Positions 54,201-64,000 of a DNA stretch of 64,000 nucleotides are shown here, piece by piece. Origin of the DNA: Bursaphelenchus xylophilus (Eukaryota > Nematoda > Chromadorea > Rhabditida > Aphelenchoididae). The notes beneath the pieces were generated by a model, which made no database searches, was not told the DNA's origin, and was given only the letters and a program-made list of their open reading frames with translations. The position numbers and the translations under genes are program-made. The stretch covers positions 6,510,001 to 6,574,000 of the forward strand of contig CAJFCV020000006.1 in NCBI GenBank assembly GCA_904066235.2. Reading direction: 5' to 3'. Within the stretch, counting starts at the first letter, position 1. Every line of letters starts with the position of its first letter.

Positions 54201-55407
54201 TATTTTACAAGGAAAGTACTTTTATGGGGGCTCCTACTTTTTGACGGGACATATCTCAAAAAATCAGAAAAAATGCGCTGAACAAGGATATATAAATCTT
54301 AGCTGCCCATTTTAGGTTTTTAGGGGTGAAAATGCCCAAAAACTGGCTTAATTTCCCTACAAAAGGCGCAGGCATTCGAAACGATAAAAAGCGCAGTCGG
54401 TCTCTTCCTTCGGAAGAGAGCGGTGTGGCCGAGTGGTTAGTGCCGTAGTCTAGGAATCAAGAGGGGGGACGCCGCACAGGTTCGATTTCCCTTTTGGGCC
54501 GAATTAACTTTTTTTGAAGTTGAAGGTCGGAAAAATAAATTTTTGGGCCAAGACTGTCTTATTACGTCTTAGAAACTCAATAAACACCATTTTAAGCCAA
54601 AATAAAAATTGTAAACCCGTGAAAAATTAGGCGAAAAGGGGTTCATATAGGACTTTAAGTCAACTTCCGATTGAGTTTTCACCCCTAAAAACCTAAAATG
54701 GGCAGCTAAGATTTATATATCCTTGATCAGCACATTTTTGCTGATTTTTTGAGATATGTCCCGTCAAAAAGTAGGAGCCCCCATAAAAGTACTTTCCTTG
54801 TTAATTTTTTCTGTAAAATCGATAGTGACGTTATGTTATATTTTATAAAATCGGCAAAATGTCAAAAAATGATGGTAAGACTTAGATTTTCAGATATTTC
54901 CTGCCAGATATGGGTCCAATAGCAAGCACTTTCTGATCCTGGACCGAGCAGTTTATTTATTTATGCAATTCACAAATATCAAACAGAATCTCTCAATATC
55001 GTTCTTATCTATGAGAGCATTTATGAAGTAAGTCAAATTGTAATTAGCTATCGAGTATTCAGAAAGTGCAATTTAACGGATGTTGTCGATAACACCATTC
55101 TGGAGAAACATTACTGTCATGTAAATTACTACTTTACTGGTCGAGAAAATGATCTGACCACGGGTCTTCCCTTCCACGGCTTTCTTCAACTCTTATTTCG
55201 GATCTCACGGATAAAGTTCAGTTTTTGTGATACCCAATTGAATGCCTTGCAACGTTTCTTTGCCTATTGTGACTCTGCTTTACGGAATTATGGAGTTAGA
55301 TCGACCAGACTCAGAAGGACTGAAATAGAAACAGATGTGAACGCAAAGTATGTTAAGAACTGCACTCTAAAATTACATTTAGAAACCCAAATTTAATTGT
55401 GGGGTAA
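51222..55407 (+). CDS. Tubulin tyrosine ligase-like enzyme with N-terminal MGC acylation motif
   Basis: TTLL enzymes add glutamate or glycine to tubulin tails. Eleven exons: 51222-51460, 51498-51627, 51667-51781, 51838-52017, 52160-52489, 52528-52706, 53573-53704, 53741-53893, 54894-55027, 55063-55347, 55383-55407, about 660 residues. The ATP-grasp core is complete: KWFIVKPDEGAQGIGIY, FDFRVYAVIKSINPLSIYV, FTHLYSHLTNYSLNK and CFQIMGFDIIVDKNGDPLLL then EVNSAPS with the metal-binding Glu/Asn. Class-specific residues point to a polyglutamylase of the TTLL9/11/15 type rather than a ligase, but I cannot say which. The N-terminus MGCQQSACQ is a typical myristoylation site with an adjacent Cys for palmitoylation, unusual for TTLLs. 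Introns 6 and 8 carry palindromic repeats. Confidence 0.82.
52985..53496. repeat. 512-bp palindromic repeat, GGGCTCGGCAAAACC tips
   Basis: The left tip GGGCTCGGCAAAACCTCGTC and the right tip AAGGTTTTGCCGAGCCC are mirrored, with further matches such as AACATACACCATTT/AATGGTATATGTTT and AAGAGCG/CGCTCTT. It contains a tRNA-like stretch near 53053. The related element is at about 57709-58160. Confidence 0.75.
53922..54172. repeat. Palindromic repeat, ACTTTTATGGGG tips, copy 1
   Basis: A left arm with GATACTTTTATGGGGTCCAA followed by AGACATATCTCAAAGAATCC is mirrored by GTACGTCCCGTCTAAAAGTA then GGAACCCCCATAAAAGT near 54130-54175. It lies just 3' of TTLL exon 8. Confidence 0.6.
54209..54804. repeat. 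Palindromic repeat, ACTTTTATGGGG tips, copy 2, with tRNA-like core
   Basis: Left arm AAGTACTTTTATGGGGGCTC then CCTACTTTTTGACGGGACAT is mirrored at 54750-54804. Middle arms share ATAAATCTTAGCTGCCCATT. The core near 54421-54510 is a tRNA-Ser/Leu-like sequence (TGTGGCCGAGTGGTTAGTGC, GGTTCGATTTCCC) whose anticodon stem does not pair, so it is a pseudo-tRNA. Confidence 0.65.
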
Positions 55408-56003
55408 ATATAATTGACAGAAAGAAATAGTCGGAGAAGTAGTAGACTGTAACGTTTACTTATTCGTTACTAATTTTATATTGAGAATTCTGGGAAGGCG
55501 GGGGAAACCGTGTTATCATAGGTGCTTTGTTGTGATTTCTTTTGTGTTAGGTCGCGGATGGAAGAGATTTTTCTGAAGAGGTTTTTTTCTTGTAATCGAG
55601 TAGTCAGGAAAGATAATATTTATTACTTTCGGGGAATATGAAAACCCTGTCATGCTGACATCCTTTTAAGAATTAATTTTTAGTGGTATGGTTGAGATCT
55701 ACTTGTTGCCAAATCGAATGAAAAGGTCGAGATCGAAGTTGAATCAGAACCCTCTGAATAATAAAAACAAGACGAGATCGAGGTCAATGCAACAACGAAC
55801 GGGTTTTCATTAGAATGAGTCGAATGACCTCCTTTCGGCGCTCCCCCGGATCTTTCTTGTTGTGATGCCATCGCTATTTCTTTGCTAATAAAACGTTTTC
55901 ACCGGAAGTCGTGCGATCATCCATTTTCCTTCCCTTGATTCCCCTTTCACTTTCTTCAGGTATTGCTTTTGTCCCCTGTGGCCCCTTATCGTCGATTTCC
56001 CCA
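55408..56003. other. Intergenic region with one doubtful small gene
   Basis: A minus-strand open frame at 55680-55871 starts MASQQERSGGAPKGGHSTHS and contains a TTTTTATTATTCAG acceptor, so a two-exon small protein is possible. It matches no family I know. The rest shows nothing. Confidence 0.3.
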
Positions 56004-57371
56004 ATGGATCACGGAAAAAACATCAGTAAGGTCCGACTTTTTAGATCTAAAATATTTTTTTTCTAGAAGTTCTGGTGACGGGTGCGTCTGGTTATGTGGC
56101 TACTCATTGTGTGAAACAACTCCTCGAGCAGACATATTCGGTCCGAGGAACTGTCCGATCTCTGAAGAACGAGAAGAAAATCAAGCCGATAAGGGATATT
56201 GCTAATCAAAGCACTTTACTGGAACTAGTCGAAGCCGACCTCGAGCAACCAACAGGATGGGATGAGTAAAATTCTTAACTTATTTGCTAAAAATGATCAA
56301 TTGATGTTATTTTAGGGTTGTCGAAGGATGTGACTATGTTCTTCATGTGGCAAGCCCATTCCCGTTAGAAGATGACAAGAGTGTAATCGAAACGGCTGTA
56401 AATGGCACATTGAATGTGCTGAGGGCTTGTGCCAACAGTTCTTCCGTCAAGAAGGTAGTGCTGACTAGTTCTTGCGCAGCTGTAAATGAAGGTCATGAAG
56501 ATGAAGATCGGGTGTTCGATGAGAACGATTGGACCATAACAACCAGCAACAAGGTCCAATCATATGCCATCTCCAAGACAGAAGCTGAGTTAGCCGCATG
56601 GGACTTTGTGAAGAAGAACAGTAAGTAATAACGTTTTAGCCAATCAATGGAGGTATTACAGACAAAAATCAGTTCAAATTGACTGTAATGAACCCGACAT
56701 TCGTAGTGGGACCCGTTTTGATGGATACTGCTGGGTCCAGTATTACTGTAAGTTTGTAGTCTGTTAAGTAATACGGTGTCCAGACAATCAAAAAGTTTCT
56801 CAACAACGAAGTCCCGGCAATCCCACCTCTTGAAATGGGGATGGTTGATGTCCGGGATGTGGCCCAGGGACATATTTTGGCCATGCAGAAGCCAGAAACA
56901 GATGGGCAAAGAATTCTGATTACCTCTCAACCTAGTACCACCTTTGGTCAGATGGTCAAGTACATTCACAAGGAATTTAGAAGTCAAGGCTACAGAACTC
57001 CATGCCTTCCCGCTCCTTATATACTCGTGTGGCTATGGTCTTTCATCGACAAGGAAGCCGCTGCGTCCCTTCCTCGGCTAAACAGGAAGGTTCAGTTCGA
57101 CAACTCCAAGGTAAAAGATATTTTGTTTGCAAGAATTTGTGATTGCTAACATTAATCCGGCGTAATTTAAATGTCTAAACGGGTTAGGAAACGCGCTAGA
57201 CTAACGTGTATTACTCTACTATATCATCACCCTTTTTAGTCTCGAAAACTGCTTGGATTGGAATATCGTAATATTGAAACTGCGATCGTGGAAATGTGCT
57301 ACAGTTTAATCGAACGAGGAATTGTTGGAAAAAGAAGCGGATACAGACCACAAAGTTGTGATAATAAATAA
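56004..57371 (+). CDS. Extended SDR reductase, dihydroflavonol-4-reductase/cinnamoyl-CoA-reductase-like
   Basis: NAD(P)H-dependent oxidoreductase of the extended short-chain dehydrogenase family. Six exons: 56004-56025, 56067-56265, 56316-56620, 56662-56747, 56784-57110, 57240-57371, 356 residues. The cofactor motif is VTGASGYVATHCVKQL; Arg residues in GTVRSLKNEKK suggest NADPH. Catalytic residues are Ser/Thr in VVLTSSCAAV and Tyr/Lys in SYAISKTEAE, followed by VMNPTFVVGPV, the usual substrate-loop start. A domain layout of this type with an HVASPFP motif is typical of DFR/CCR-like enzymes that nematodes also carry. Substrate unknown. The first exon is only 22 nt; splice signals and the short N-terminus support it. 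The stop lies 24 nt from that of the convergent PPP1R11 gene. Confidence 0.85.
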
Positions 57372-57395
57372 TTTACTTCTATCCTGTTGGTCTGA

Positions 57396-57662
57396 TTATT
57401 TTTTGTCGGGTGGGGGGAGAGTGTGGCCACGACAATTTTCAGTCTCGTTCTCATCTTGTTCCCAAGTCGAAGGATCATCCCAGATTCTTGGTTTCACATA
57501 AACACAGCAGCAGTTGCTCTTCAGTCTTCCCATATTCTCATTGTCAACAGTATCAGCAGTCCAAGTCACATGAGGACGATTTTCTGAAGAAGAGCCCTGG
57601 AGACGCAGTATTGGAGTTGGTGGACCCGCAGGGAGCTCTTCGATTTGAACTTGAGATGCCAT
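57396..57662 (-). CDS. PPP1R11/inhibitor-3 homologue
   Basis: Small regulator that binds and inhibits protein phosphatase 1. Single exon of 88 residues. ATG 57662 lies 10 nt behind CTCTTTGCAG, so a trans-spliced leader is likely. The core matches PPP1R11 (yeast Ypi1): HVTWTADTVDNENMGRLKSN (the human protein has KVEWTSDTVDNEHMGRR), then CCCVYVKPR and WEQDENETENCRGHTLPP, with the CCC and the acidic, Cys/Gly/His stretch. The HVTW motif with its neighbours is the PP1-contacting region. The RING-like E3 activity claimed for the mammalian protein uses these Cys residues. No other gene on this strand nearby. Confidence 0.88.
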   Translation of the reverse strand: MASQVQIEELPAGPPTPILRLQGSSSENRPHVTWTADTVDNENMGRLKSNCCCVYVKPRIWDDPSTWEQDENETENCRGHTLPPPDKK

Positions 57663-57708
57663 TGGAACACCTGCAAAGAGGGAAAGAGCAGTGCCAAGAC
57701 CCGGTCTT

Positions 57709-58160
57709 ACAAGGCTCGGCAAAACCCCACATTCTGGGTTTTTGTTGAGACATACAGCATTTGAAAGTTCGTCAAAAAATAGGATTACCTTTTAGTAGCT
57801 CCTATTTTTGCTCTACGCCTTAGCTAGCGAGTACTCTTTCGTTCTAGGCATCCCAACCTTTTTCCGAGGAAACAAATGATACAGATTCCCAGCAGTGCTT
57901 ACGTGGCCTAGTGAGGTAAGGCTGCGCAAGGTGAACCTGCGAACCAGCTTTGAATCTCTTTTGACTTTTTTTTTATGTTTTGTCGTTATTGTGCACCGAA
58001 TAAGGTCTGGAAGTAGTGTTTAAGTTTCAAATAGATATTGGTGGTTAGCTAAGGCGTAGAGCAAAAATAACAGCTAATAAAAGTTGATCCTAGACCAGTT
58101 TTCTACGCTCTTAAATGGCTCAAGAAAAAGCCAGGATGCGCGGTTTCGCCGATCCCTTGT
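57709..58160. repeat. Palindromic repeat, GGGCTCGGCAAAACC family, copy 2
   Basis: The left tip AAGGCTCGGCAAAACCCC pairs with GGTTTCGCCGATCCCTT at the right; the arms share GAGACATACAGCATTTGAAA and its diverged complement near 58110. It carries a box-A-like GTGGCCTAGTGAGGTAAGGC near 57904, as in a tRNA. It lies between the PPP1R11 start and the RING gene. Confidence 0.7.
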
Positions 58161-58464
58161 CAATACATCAACATAGCAGCTTCTTTCCCCTGACACGAAA
58201 ACTTGAAACGAAACGAATCTCGGAAATTTGGCAAATTATTTTCTTTTTAGATTTTTTGATGGATTTTTTTAGCTAAAATTTTAGCAAAGTTTGAGCAGGT
58301 AAGGGATGAATGATTTTATTTATCTATACGATCTAAGTAATCAGCGATAACTTACTGGGCGCTGACATTCTGACCGTCGCTGGAGCTGTCGACCGATTAT
58401 AATGACTTTTTTTCAGTGCCACAGATCTTCAATTTTGCATAAACGGCGGTGTTGATGCCCTTTC
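58161..58464. promoter_or_regulatory. Upstream region of the RING gene
   Basis: Just over 300 bases. The main signal is TTTTTTTCAG near 58417, a likely trans-splice acceptor about 48 bases before the ATG. Confidence 0.4.
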
Positions 58465-59547
58465 ATGGACTTTATTCACTGCAACATCTGCTTTGAAGTC
58501 CCCAAAAATGGAGGAAGGACCTTTTTCTTGACTTCTTGCGGCCATATTGTTTGTGCTAAATGCGTAAAAAAGAGTAAGTGTTGCCTAAAATAATGGTTAC
58601 GTTTTTGCAGATAAACATACGACAACACCTTCTCGATCAGAGGTATGCCGGACGTGCAAGAGTACCTGTGATTATTCTGAGATAAATCGAAATTTGGATG
58701 GGAATTCAAAAATGTTCTTCCAAAGTCCCAAAGATTTGGCCGCACAGTATATGATAAACCTGAAGAAAGTTTTGGAGTTTCAGAGTTATCACAGGAGCCG
58801 GTTTTTTAAGTATCAGACGGAAAAGGTAAGTGATGGGATTTAGAAAGTCTTATATATTGTTTAGATGAATTATTTGAATAAATATGCAAAGGCTGCCCAG
58901 ACTGAAATTAAGAAAAGGCAGGAGAATGAGAAGAAGATATTAACAGAAAAAGAAAAGTTGAGGAATTATTGCAAGGAAAGGGCTCAACAATGTCAAGAAT
59001 TGGAGGAACAGTAAGCTATATCAACCATTCCATTGTATCCTCAATTTATTTATGCATTTCTTTTCAGATTATCGAGGTGTAAAGAAGAGTTGATCTTGTT
59101 GTCAAATAAGTATAAAGAAGAGAACAATCACAGAAAGTCAAGTCGTGAGAGAGAAAGATCGGCTACTCCAAAGAGAAGTACGTTCCTATGTTAATATAAT
59201 GTTGCGTTTAGGTCAGAACAATCAATTTCCTCAATTATATGGGGACACTCCAATCACAACCCTGTCGATGGGTTGCACAACTAGCACACCAAATGATGTA
59301 AGTTTCATGCGATACGTTTTTATGTTGTTTTAGCCGTGTTTTTTGAATGCGAATCCCAATGCCATCAGTCCGATGTTTCAAGAAAGTCCTGTGGTCGCCT
59401 GTGGTGGGGATTATTTGACGACGCCAGCTCTTCTCGGCCTTCCAAAGACATCTCAAAGGTAAGGGTCCAGTGTATCTTAAGTCCCCTCTTAGACGATCTC
59501 TGGGAAACCGTGCAGAGATGCCAACGCCCTCCTTCTTTCATCTTTAG
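58465..59547 (+). CDS. RING-finger protein of the ZHP/RNF212 meiotic crossover family
   Basis: RNF212, Zip3 and the C. elegans ZHP proteins are SUMO/ubiquitin E3-like factors that act on the synaptonemal complex to choose crossover sites. Seven exons: 58465-58573, 58611-58825, 58865-59010, 59068-59177, 59212-59297, 59334-59458, 59493-59547, about 281 residues. The RING finger is at the extreme N-terminus: MDFIHCNICFEVPKN, then SCGHIVCAKCV and CRTC, the cysteine order of RNF212. It is followed by a segment like RNF212 (FFQSPKDLAAQYM, VLEFQSYHRSRF) and a basic coiled coil (YAKAAQTEIKKRQENEKK), then a Ser/Thr/Pro-rich tail. Which of the ZHP paralogues it is cannot be decided. Confidence 0.85.
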
Positions 59548-59666
59548 TTTGATATAGCGACTTTTAAATATATTGTTTCTGTTGTAGCTCACAAAAAGTA
59601 ATCAGTTTTTTATATCCGTTCGTTTATTGTTGATTTATTGTTATCCACAAAATATTGTTTCCTATT

Positions 59667-62600
59667 TTAACTGATTATTTTTTCGCAATATCTTCCGTAA
59701 TATCCTGATGGGCAGCTGCAGACTGTTAGATCGGGGATTCCTCCGTGTTGGCATCTTGGGTATTGACATTCATCTCCGTAGTGGTTATCGTCGCAGATAC
59801 AGGATCCATGGTCTGTTTGGCCTTTGCTGTTTTGGCAATCTTAAGACAATTTATGGTATTCTTTTGTGTTTGAACTTACTCAGCTTCTCCGGGAAGTAGG
59901 ATTTGATCCTTTGGAAGTTGTTCCCATTCTCATCTTTCCCAGATATTTTAATTAAGAACGGTGATTTTGTGAGATCATAATTTCCCTGAAGAGTTTTGTT
60001 TGTTCTTTGTCTAATTCTTACCTCAGCAACAGTGATAAGTGGGGTAATAAATTGATTGGCGCATCTGTAGGGGTCCCTCAGAATAATGTTGGTCTCTGCC
60101 AAAACGGTATCCACAGCTTCCTTCAGATTCCGAGAAGACAGAGTAAGCTGGGTCGGCGTGACTTTATGGTTTTTGTAAAGAGCACTTCCAATCTTGAGAG
60201 TAACCAGGGTACTTTGGTTCTTAACTCCCAGGAAACTTGGTCTTTCATTGGGGAAATCATCATGGGGATCAATGGTAAAACCAAAATCGGTGTGAAGTTC
60301 AGAGGCAGAACGAACTTGTACTGAACATCTTCCCGAACTTGTTTTTATCTTAATTGTCTTTTGACCTGGCTGGAAGTTCCCTGAAAATAACAGGTTGGAA
60401 CTAGATAATAGTAACAGGAGAAGTGCTCCAAGTTCGATGCTCAAATTTTGGTTAAATTGTCCGAAATTTTTATATCAAAAGTCGAAAAAATGTGACAATT
60501 TTTTGCCAACTTTGGTATGAAAACTTGCATACCTGTTTCTACAGTATACTGTGGAAACATTGACCGGGCAATGTTTTTTGAGGCAATAAAAAAGTTTCTT
60601 TGCCAGACAAATTCGCCCGACTAGTAAAAAAGCAACATCTGAAAAAATCTTGGCTCTACCTCTAAAACTGAAAAAAGCTATTTGCCGATGAGACGATACA
60701 GTTATTGAGACACCCTGCCGATAAGTCTCTCTCCGTCTGTCGTTTTCCCTTACCGATTAAAGCAATGAAAGTGTTCGAGTCTTCAACCAATTTAAATCTT
60801 TTTATGTCGTTCTTGGTAGTTCCATCCCAGAGTTCAATGTTTTCACTAGCGTTGGCTCCACTAACTACAACACTATACCATTTGTTTCTAGCTTCAACTG
60901 GGAATTCCACGGACAGTTGAGTAGTGCAATCGTGGAATTTCTTATCCTCGATGAGAGCGTTTTCATAGACAGTTTTGTGGAGGTAGTTACTGAGCAATCC
61001 CTTCACACTTGTACCTTCCAATTTGATGAATCTTCCACCAGTGGCGTAACTAATATGGGTCAAATAATGGAGATTAGAGAACTGGTCGGCGTTTCCATCT
61101 TTGTCAACCAGGATTACATTAACCTGAACTCCTCCTTCTGAGAGGATTTCAAAGGTTTCTGGAGCATTCTGAACAGCAGCATTCTTACTGGTTATCAGGT
61201 ATATGATGGATGGCTTATATAAGGTTGTCTGCGCGGCTAACTTAACCCCAAGGAGAGCTTGGTTCACCTTGGAATTGTCTTCGTCTGGTTTCTGGGAAAG
61301 CTCTTTTTTGAATACTTCAAGGAATCTCCGGGTGCTGACGGTGTTAATGACATTTGTGGCTGTTTTGTTGTTAAATGTTACTAGATTGTAATGTTTGAAG
61401 GTCTTTGTTTGACCAAGATTCTGTACGAATTTGTCGATTTCATCCATCAAAACCGTATTATATTCTTCTTGATTGTCTTGGACAACAAAACTGATTGTTT
61501 TATGCTCAAAGTTTTGTACATCATGTGTTTCGAGGAAGTTCCATTTTGAACAGAGAGCTGAAAGTTACTTTCATGGGGTAGTTATTCTTACTGAATTCAC
61601 AAAATTCTCCTTTGTATCCTGGGGGGCATTGGCATAAGGTATCGGATGATCTTCCTCCGTTTTCACAAACCGGATTTTCACAGTATTCTCCGTTGTATTT
61701 CTCCGTACACGTACACGTCCCATCTTAATAGTCGTATTATTTGTATGGCTTCGCTTACTGTTCTCTACTCCATTATGAAGACATTTTGATTCTGGGGGGT
61801 TACAGTAGGCCAGAATACTTCTTTCAATTGTCACATTATCCGAAGTCGTGATCTCAATGTTGGCCTCGAAGTTCTTTTCGAATTCGGAACAACTGAATGG
61901 GCTACCGAAGTAGTAATCAAAGGTGCATCCCTCTTCTCTGAGCGCTCCGATATCATCATATCCGTTTGCTGTGGGGACAGAGAAGCGGACATTAAGATCC
62001 GATTGAAGTTGGCTGGATACGAAGACGACGGGATGGAGAGGGAAACCTGAAGGTTTTATAAACAAGGTTGCGACTTACCGAATCTTGCAGTTAAGTTTGT
62101 GGCATCCAAGCTGGGATTGGCACTGTATCCCAAAAGAACCTCGAAGTCGCTTTCTTGTCCAACCTTCAATTGGCATCCCCCACTCTTAGAACTGGCCACA
62201 ATTACATTATATTTGGTCTGACTTAATTGGGAAACCTTAAAGATGGTCACTTTTCCCAGTTTTGTGATTTTTTGGACCTTGTGGCCAGATGATGCATCTT
62301 CGGCTGTCAATGTGACCTCTACATCATCGGCATTTTCTGAGTCAACGATAACAATTCTTTCGGTAGTTCCATCAGACACTGTGAATTGAATCTGCTCTTT
62401 GACGCAGTCAGCAGCCGACTTTCTGTTTGTGATCTGGAGTTGTCGAGAGGCAACGACAAATTCCTCCAAGAAGTTCTGGATGATATTGGCAGGACCGTCA
62501 CATTGCTGAATATAGAATCCTCCAGTTGATGAAGCGATCTCCTTGTAGTTTTTCTGGTCATCTTCTCCTAGACATTCATCTCCATTACCGTATTCGGAAG

Positions 62601-64000
62601 TGGAGATGATGTGCAATTCGGTGAACCTATTCAATGCTGTTGCTTTTAGCTCGTTGACAATAGATTTATCATCTTTTGAAGGAGAGTCAGTGAAGAGAAG
62701 CACCAGATGGTTACTAGAGCTGGAGGTCTCGGTATCAAGGGAAGCCTTGAGGGCCGCCAAACTTCCTTGATCCCCATCATTTGACATCAGGTATTCGATT
62801 TTCTTGGCGTCAAGATTATCTGCGAATTCAGTTGAGTCGTTGAAATAACTAGTCCGAATGACTTGCTGGCCATCTTTCAGGGTGTTGGCGTAAGTCCCAA
62901 GAACAAATTCTGTGAAATTGGGCGCTTTTTTAAGGGCATTTTTAATTCCATCTCTTATGTAAGGGTTGAGAAAGGCTTGAGTGAAAGTCCGTTGGATAAT
63001 CACAATAAGAGCACGCTCTCCGGTCTCGGGTAATGGGGCCTGATCGGAACATTTCACTAAATTGGCGAAATCAATATAGTTGTTTTTTCATTTGCTCAGA
63101 AGGCGCAGATAAATTGCTTACTGTGTTCACAGAATTCACCATCGAATCCAGGTTCGCAAAGACATTGAGGTTGGCCATTTCCTGGGAAGTGATTTTGCTG
63201 TCCTCTGTTAGCACATTGAACTTCGTCACAATATTTTCCTCCATAGAACTATAAAGACTTGGCTCAGATACAATTATACTACTTTCCGGAGTACAATCAG
63301 AGGCTAATTTACCTTTTTGCACACACATTGTTGGTTTGTTTTGTCATAGTAGCCGTTGTTACAGTTAGGGTCAGTGTTTCCGGAATGACGGACAGGCTCG
63401 TAGCAAAAGCTGGGTACCAGTGATACAAAGTTTTTGCCCGACTTGGCCTTAATGTCTACTTTAACCAGCAAAGGCCCGGGATTACATTGGATTGAACCTT
63501 TAGCCAAATAAGGAAAGTTACTATCGATAATTCTCCTGTGATAGCCAGTGTCTCCAACGATTTGAGAATTGGAATCACTGGCATCCACTATCTGGGTGTT
63601 GACTTTCTCAGTGTCACAATTCAAGGGATTGATTACGACCAGATTGGGGATCCCTTTCACCGCGTAATTCGCCGTGGCTTCGGAATATTCTTCCGATGTA
63701 AAAGCAAGAGAGACGTCGACATCTGTCTGGACGATGGCACGATACCCCCAGGGCTTGTTGTTGGGCGATGTGAACTTCACTTCCGAGTGTTCGGAGTCTA
63801 CTTTGTACAACTGCAAAAAAACTTTTAACTGGGTTTTACTCTTACCGCAAGATTCTCCGTTGATGATACTGGGTCTAGATTCACGGTTCCTGCTGCTAGA
63901 GTAACGCCTGAATGAAAATAAAAGTTACATGTTCCTTTGTTGTCTCTTACTTCCATAGACGACTACATAAGCAAAAGAATTGTCATTAATGGGCAGTTTA
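59667..64000 (-). CDS. IRG-7-like secreted vWA/EGF protein, C-terminal part
   Basis: The gene continues beyond the right edge; only its C-terminal part is here. Large nematode proteins of the IRG-7 type alternate EGF-like and von Willebrand A domains and are secreted in the gut, with roles in pathogen responses and lifespan. In order from the right edge: a Ser/Thr/Asn-rich beta-type domain, an EGF pair at about 63060-63350 (CVCKK, FYGGKYCDEVQC, CLCEPGFDGEFCEH), vWA 1 at about 62400-63057 (LVLLFTDSPSKDD), a beta domain, an EGF pair at about 61600-61740 (CTCTEKYNGEYCENPVC; CQCPPGYKGEFCE), vWA 2 at about 60930-61530 (IIYLITSKN), another beta domain, and a last EGF pair at 59667-59850 ending GYYGRYCEKIIS. 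Exon joins, e.g. 60738 to 60383, keep the frame. The repeat EGF-EGF-vWA-beta unit is present twice. Confidence 0.75.

Overview
This window is nuclear DNA of a nematode. The strongest markers are a ground-like (hedgehog-related) gene, an ELT-type two-finger GATA factor, an MRP-5-type transporter, a ZHP/RNF212-type RING protein and an IRG-7-like vWA/EGF protein. Introns are mostly short (about 34-60 nt, GT-AG, ending in TTTTAG or TTTCAG). Many start codons lie directly behind a perfect 3' splice site with no usable upstream exon, as expected for spliced-leader trans-splicing. I cannot name the species. Gene models below were spliced by hand; exon phases were checked for all genes except the ABC transporter and the IRG-7-like gene.

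Layout, left to right. 0.5-8.6 kb: ATX1-type copper chaperone (-), CDK2AP1/DOC1 homologue (+), gamma-syntrophin (-) with a 2.4 kb intron full of nested palindromes, and a ground-like gene (+). 9.5-13 kb: GATA factor (+) facing an unknown acidic protein (-). 13-21 kb: an MRP5-like ABC transporter (-), several introns of which are filled by foldback elements and a tRNA-derived SINE. 21-29.4 kb: lipid phosphate phosphatase, methyltransferase-like, MED22, HAP40-like and PIG-X genes, all +, in close pairs. 29.4-31.3 kb: secreted MBLAC1/SWIP-10-like metallo-beta-lactamase-fold protein (-). 33-36 kb: arylacetamide-deacetylase-like esterase and a secreted protein built from exon-encoded repeats (both +). 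36-51 kb: two laminin beta genes, one per strand, separated by a small membrane protein and a glycosyltransferase. 51-64 kb: a tubulin tyrosine ligase-like enzyme with an N-terminal MGC acylation motif, an extended SDR reductase, PPP1R11/inhibitor-3, a ZHP/RNF212-like meiotic RING protein, and the C-terminal part of an IRG-7-like secreted protein running off the right edge.

Two themes stand out. First, almost every long intron holds a palindromic (foldback) repeat, several with TA target duplications and conserved tips, so pre-mRNAs of at least seven genes should carry long hairpins. Second, there is a locally duplicated, strongly diverged laminin beta gene. Convergent gene pairs are very tight (stop codons 2-119 nt apart), so their 3' UTRs probably overlap.
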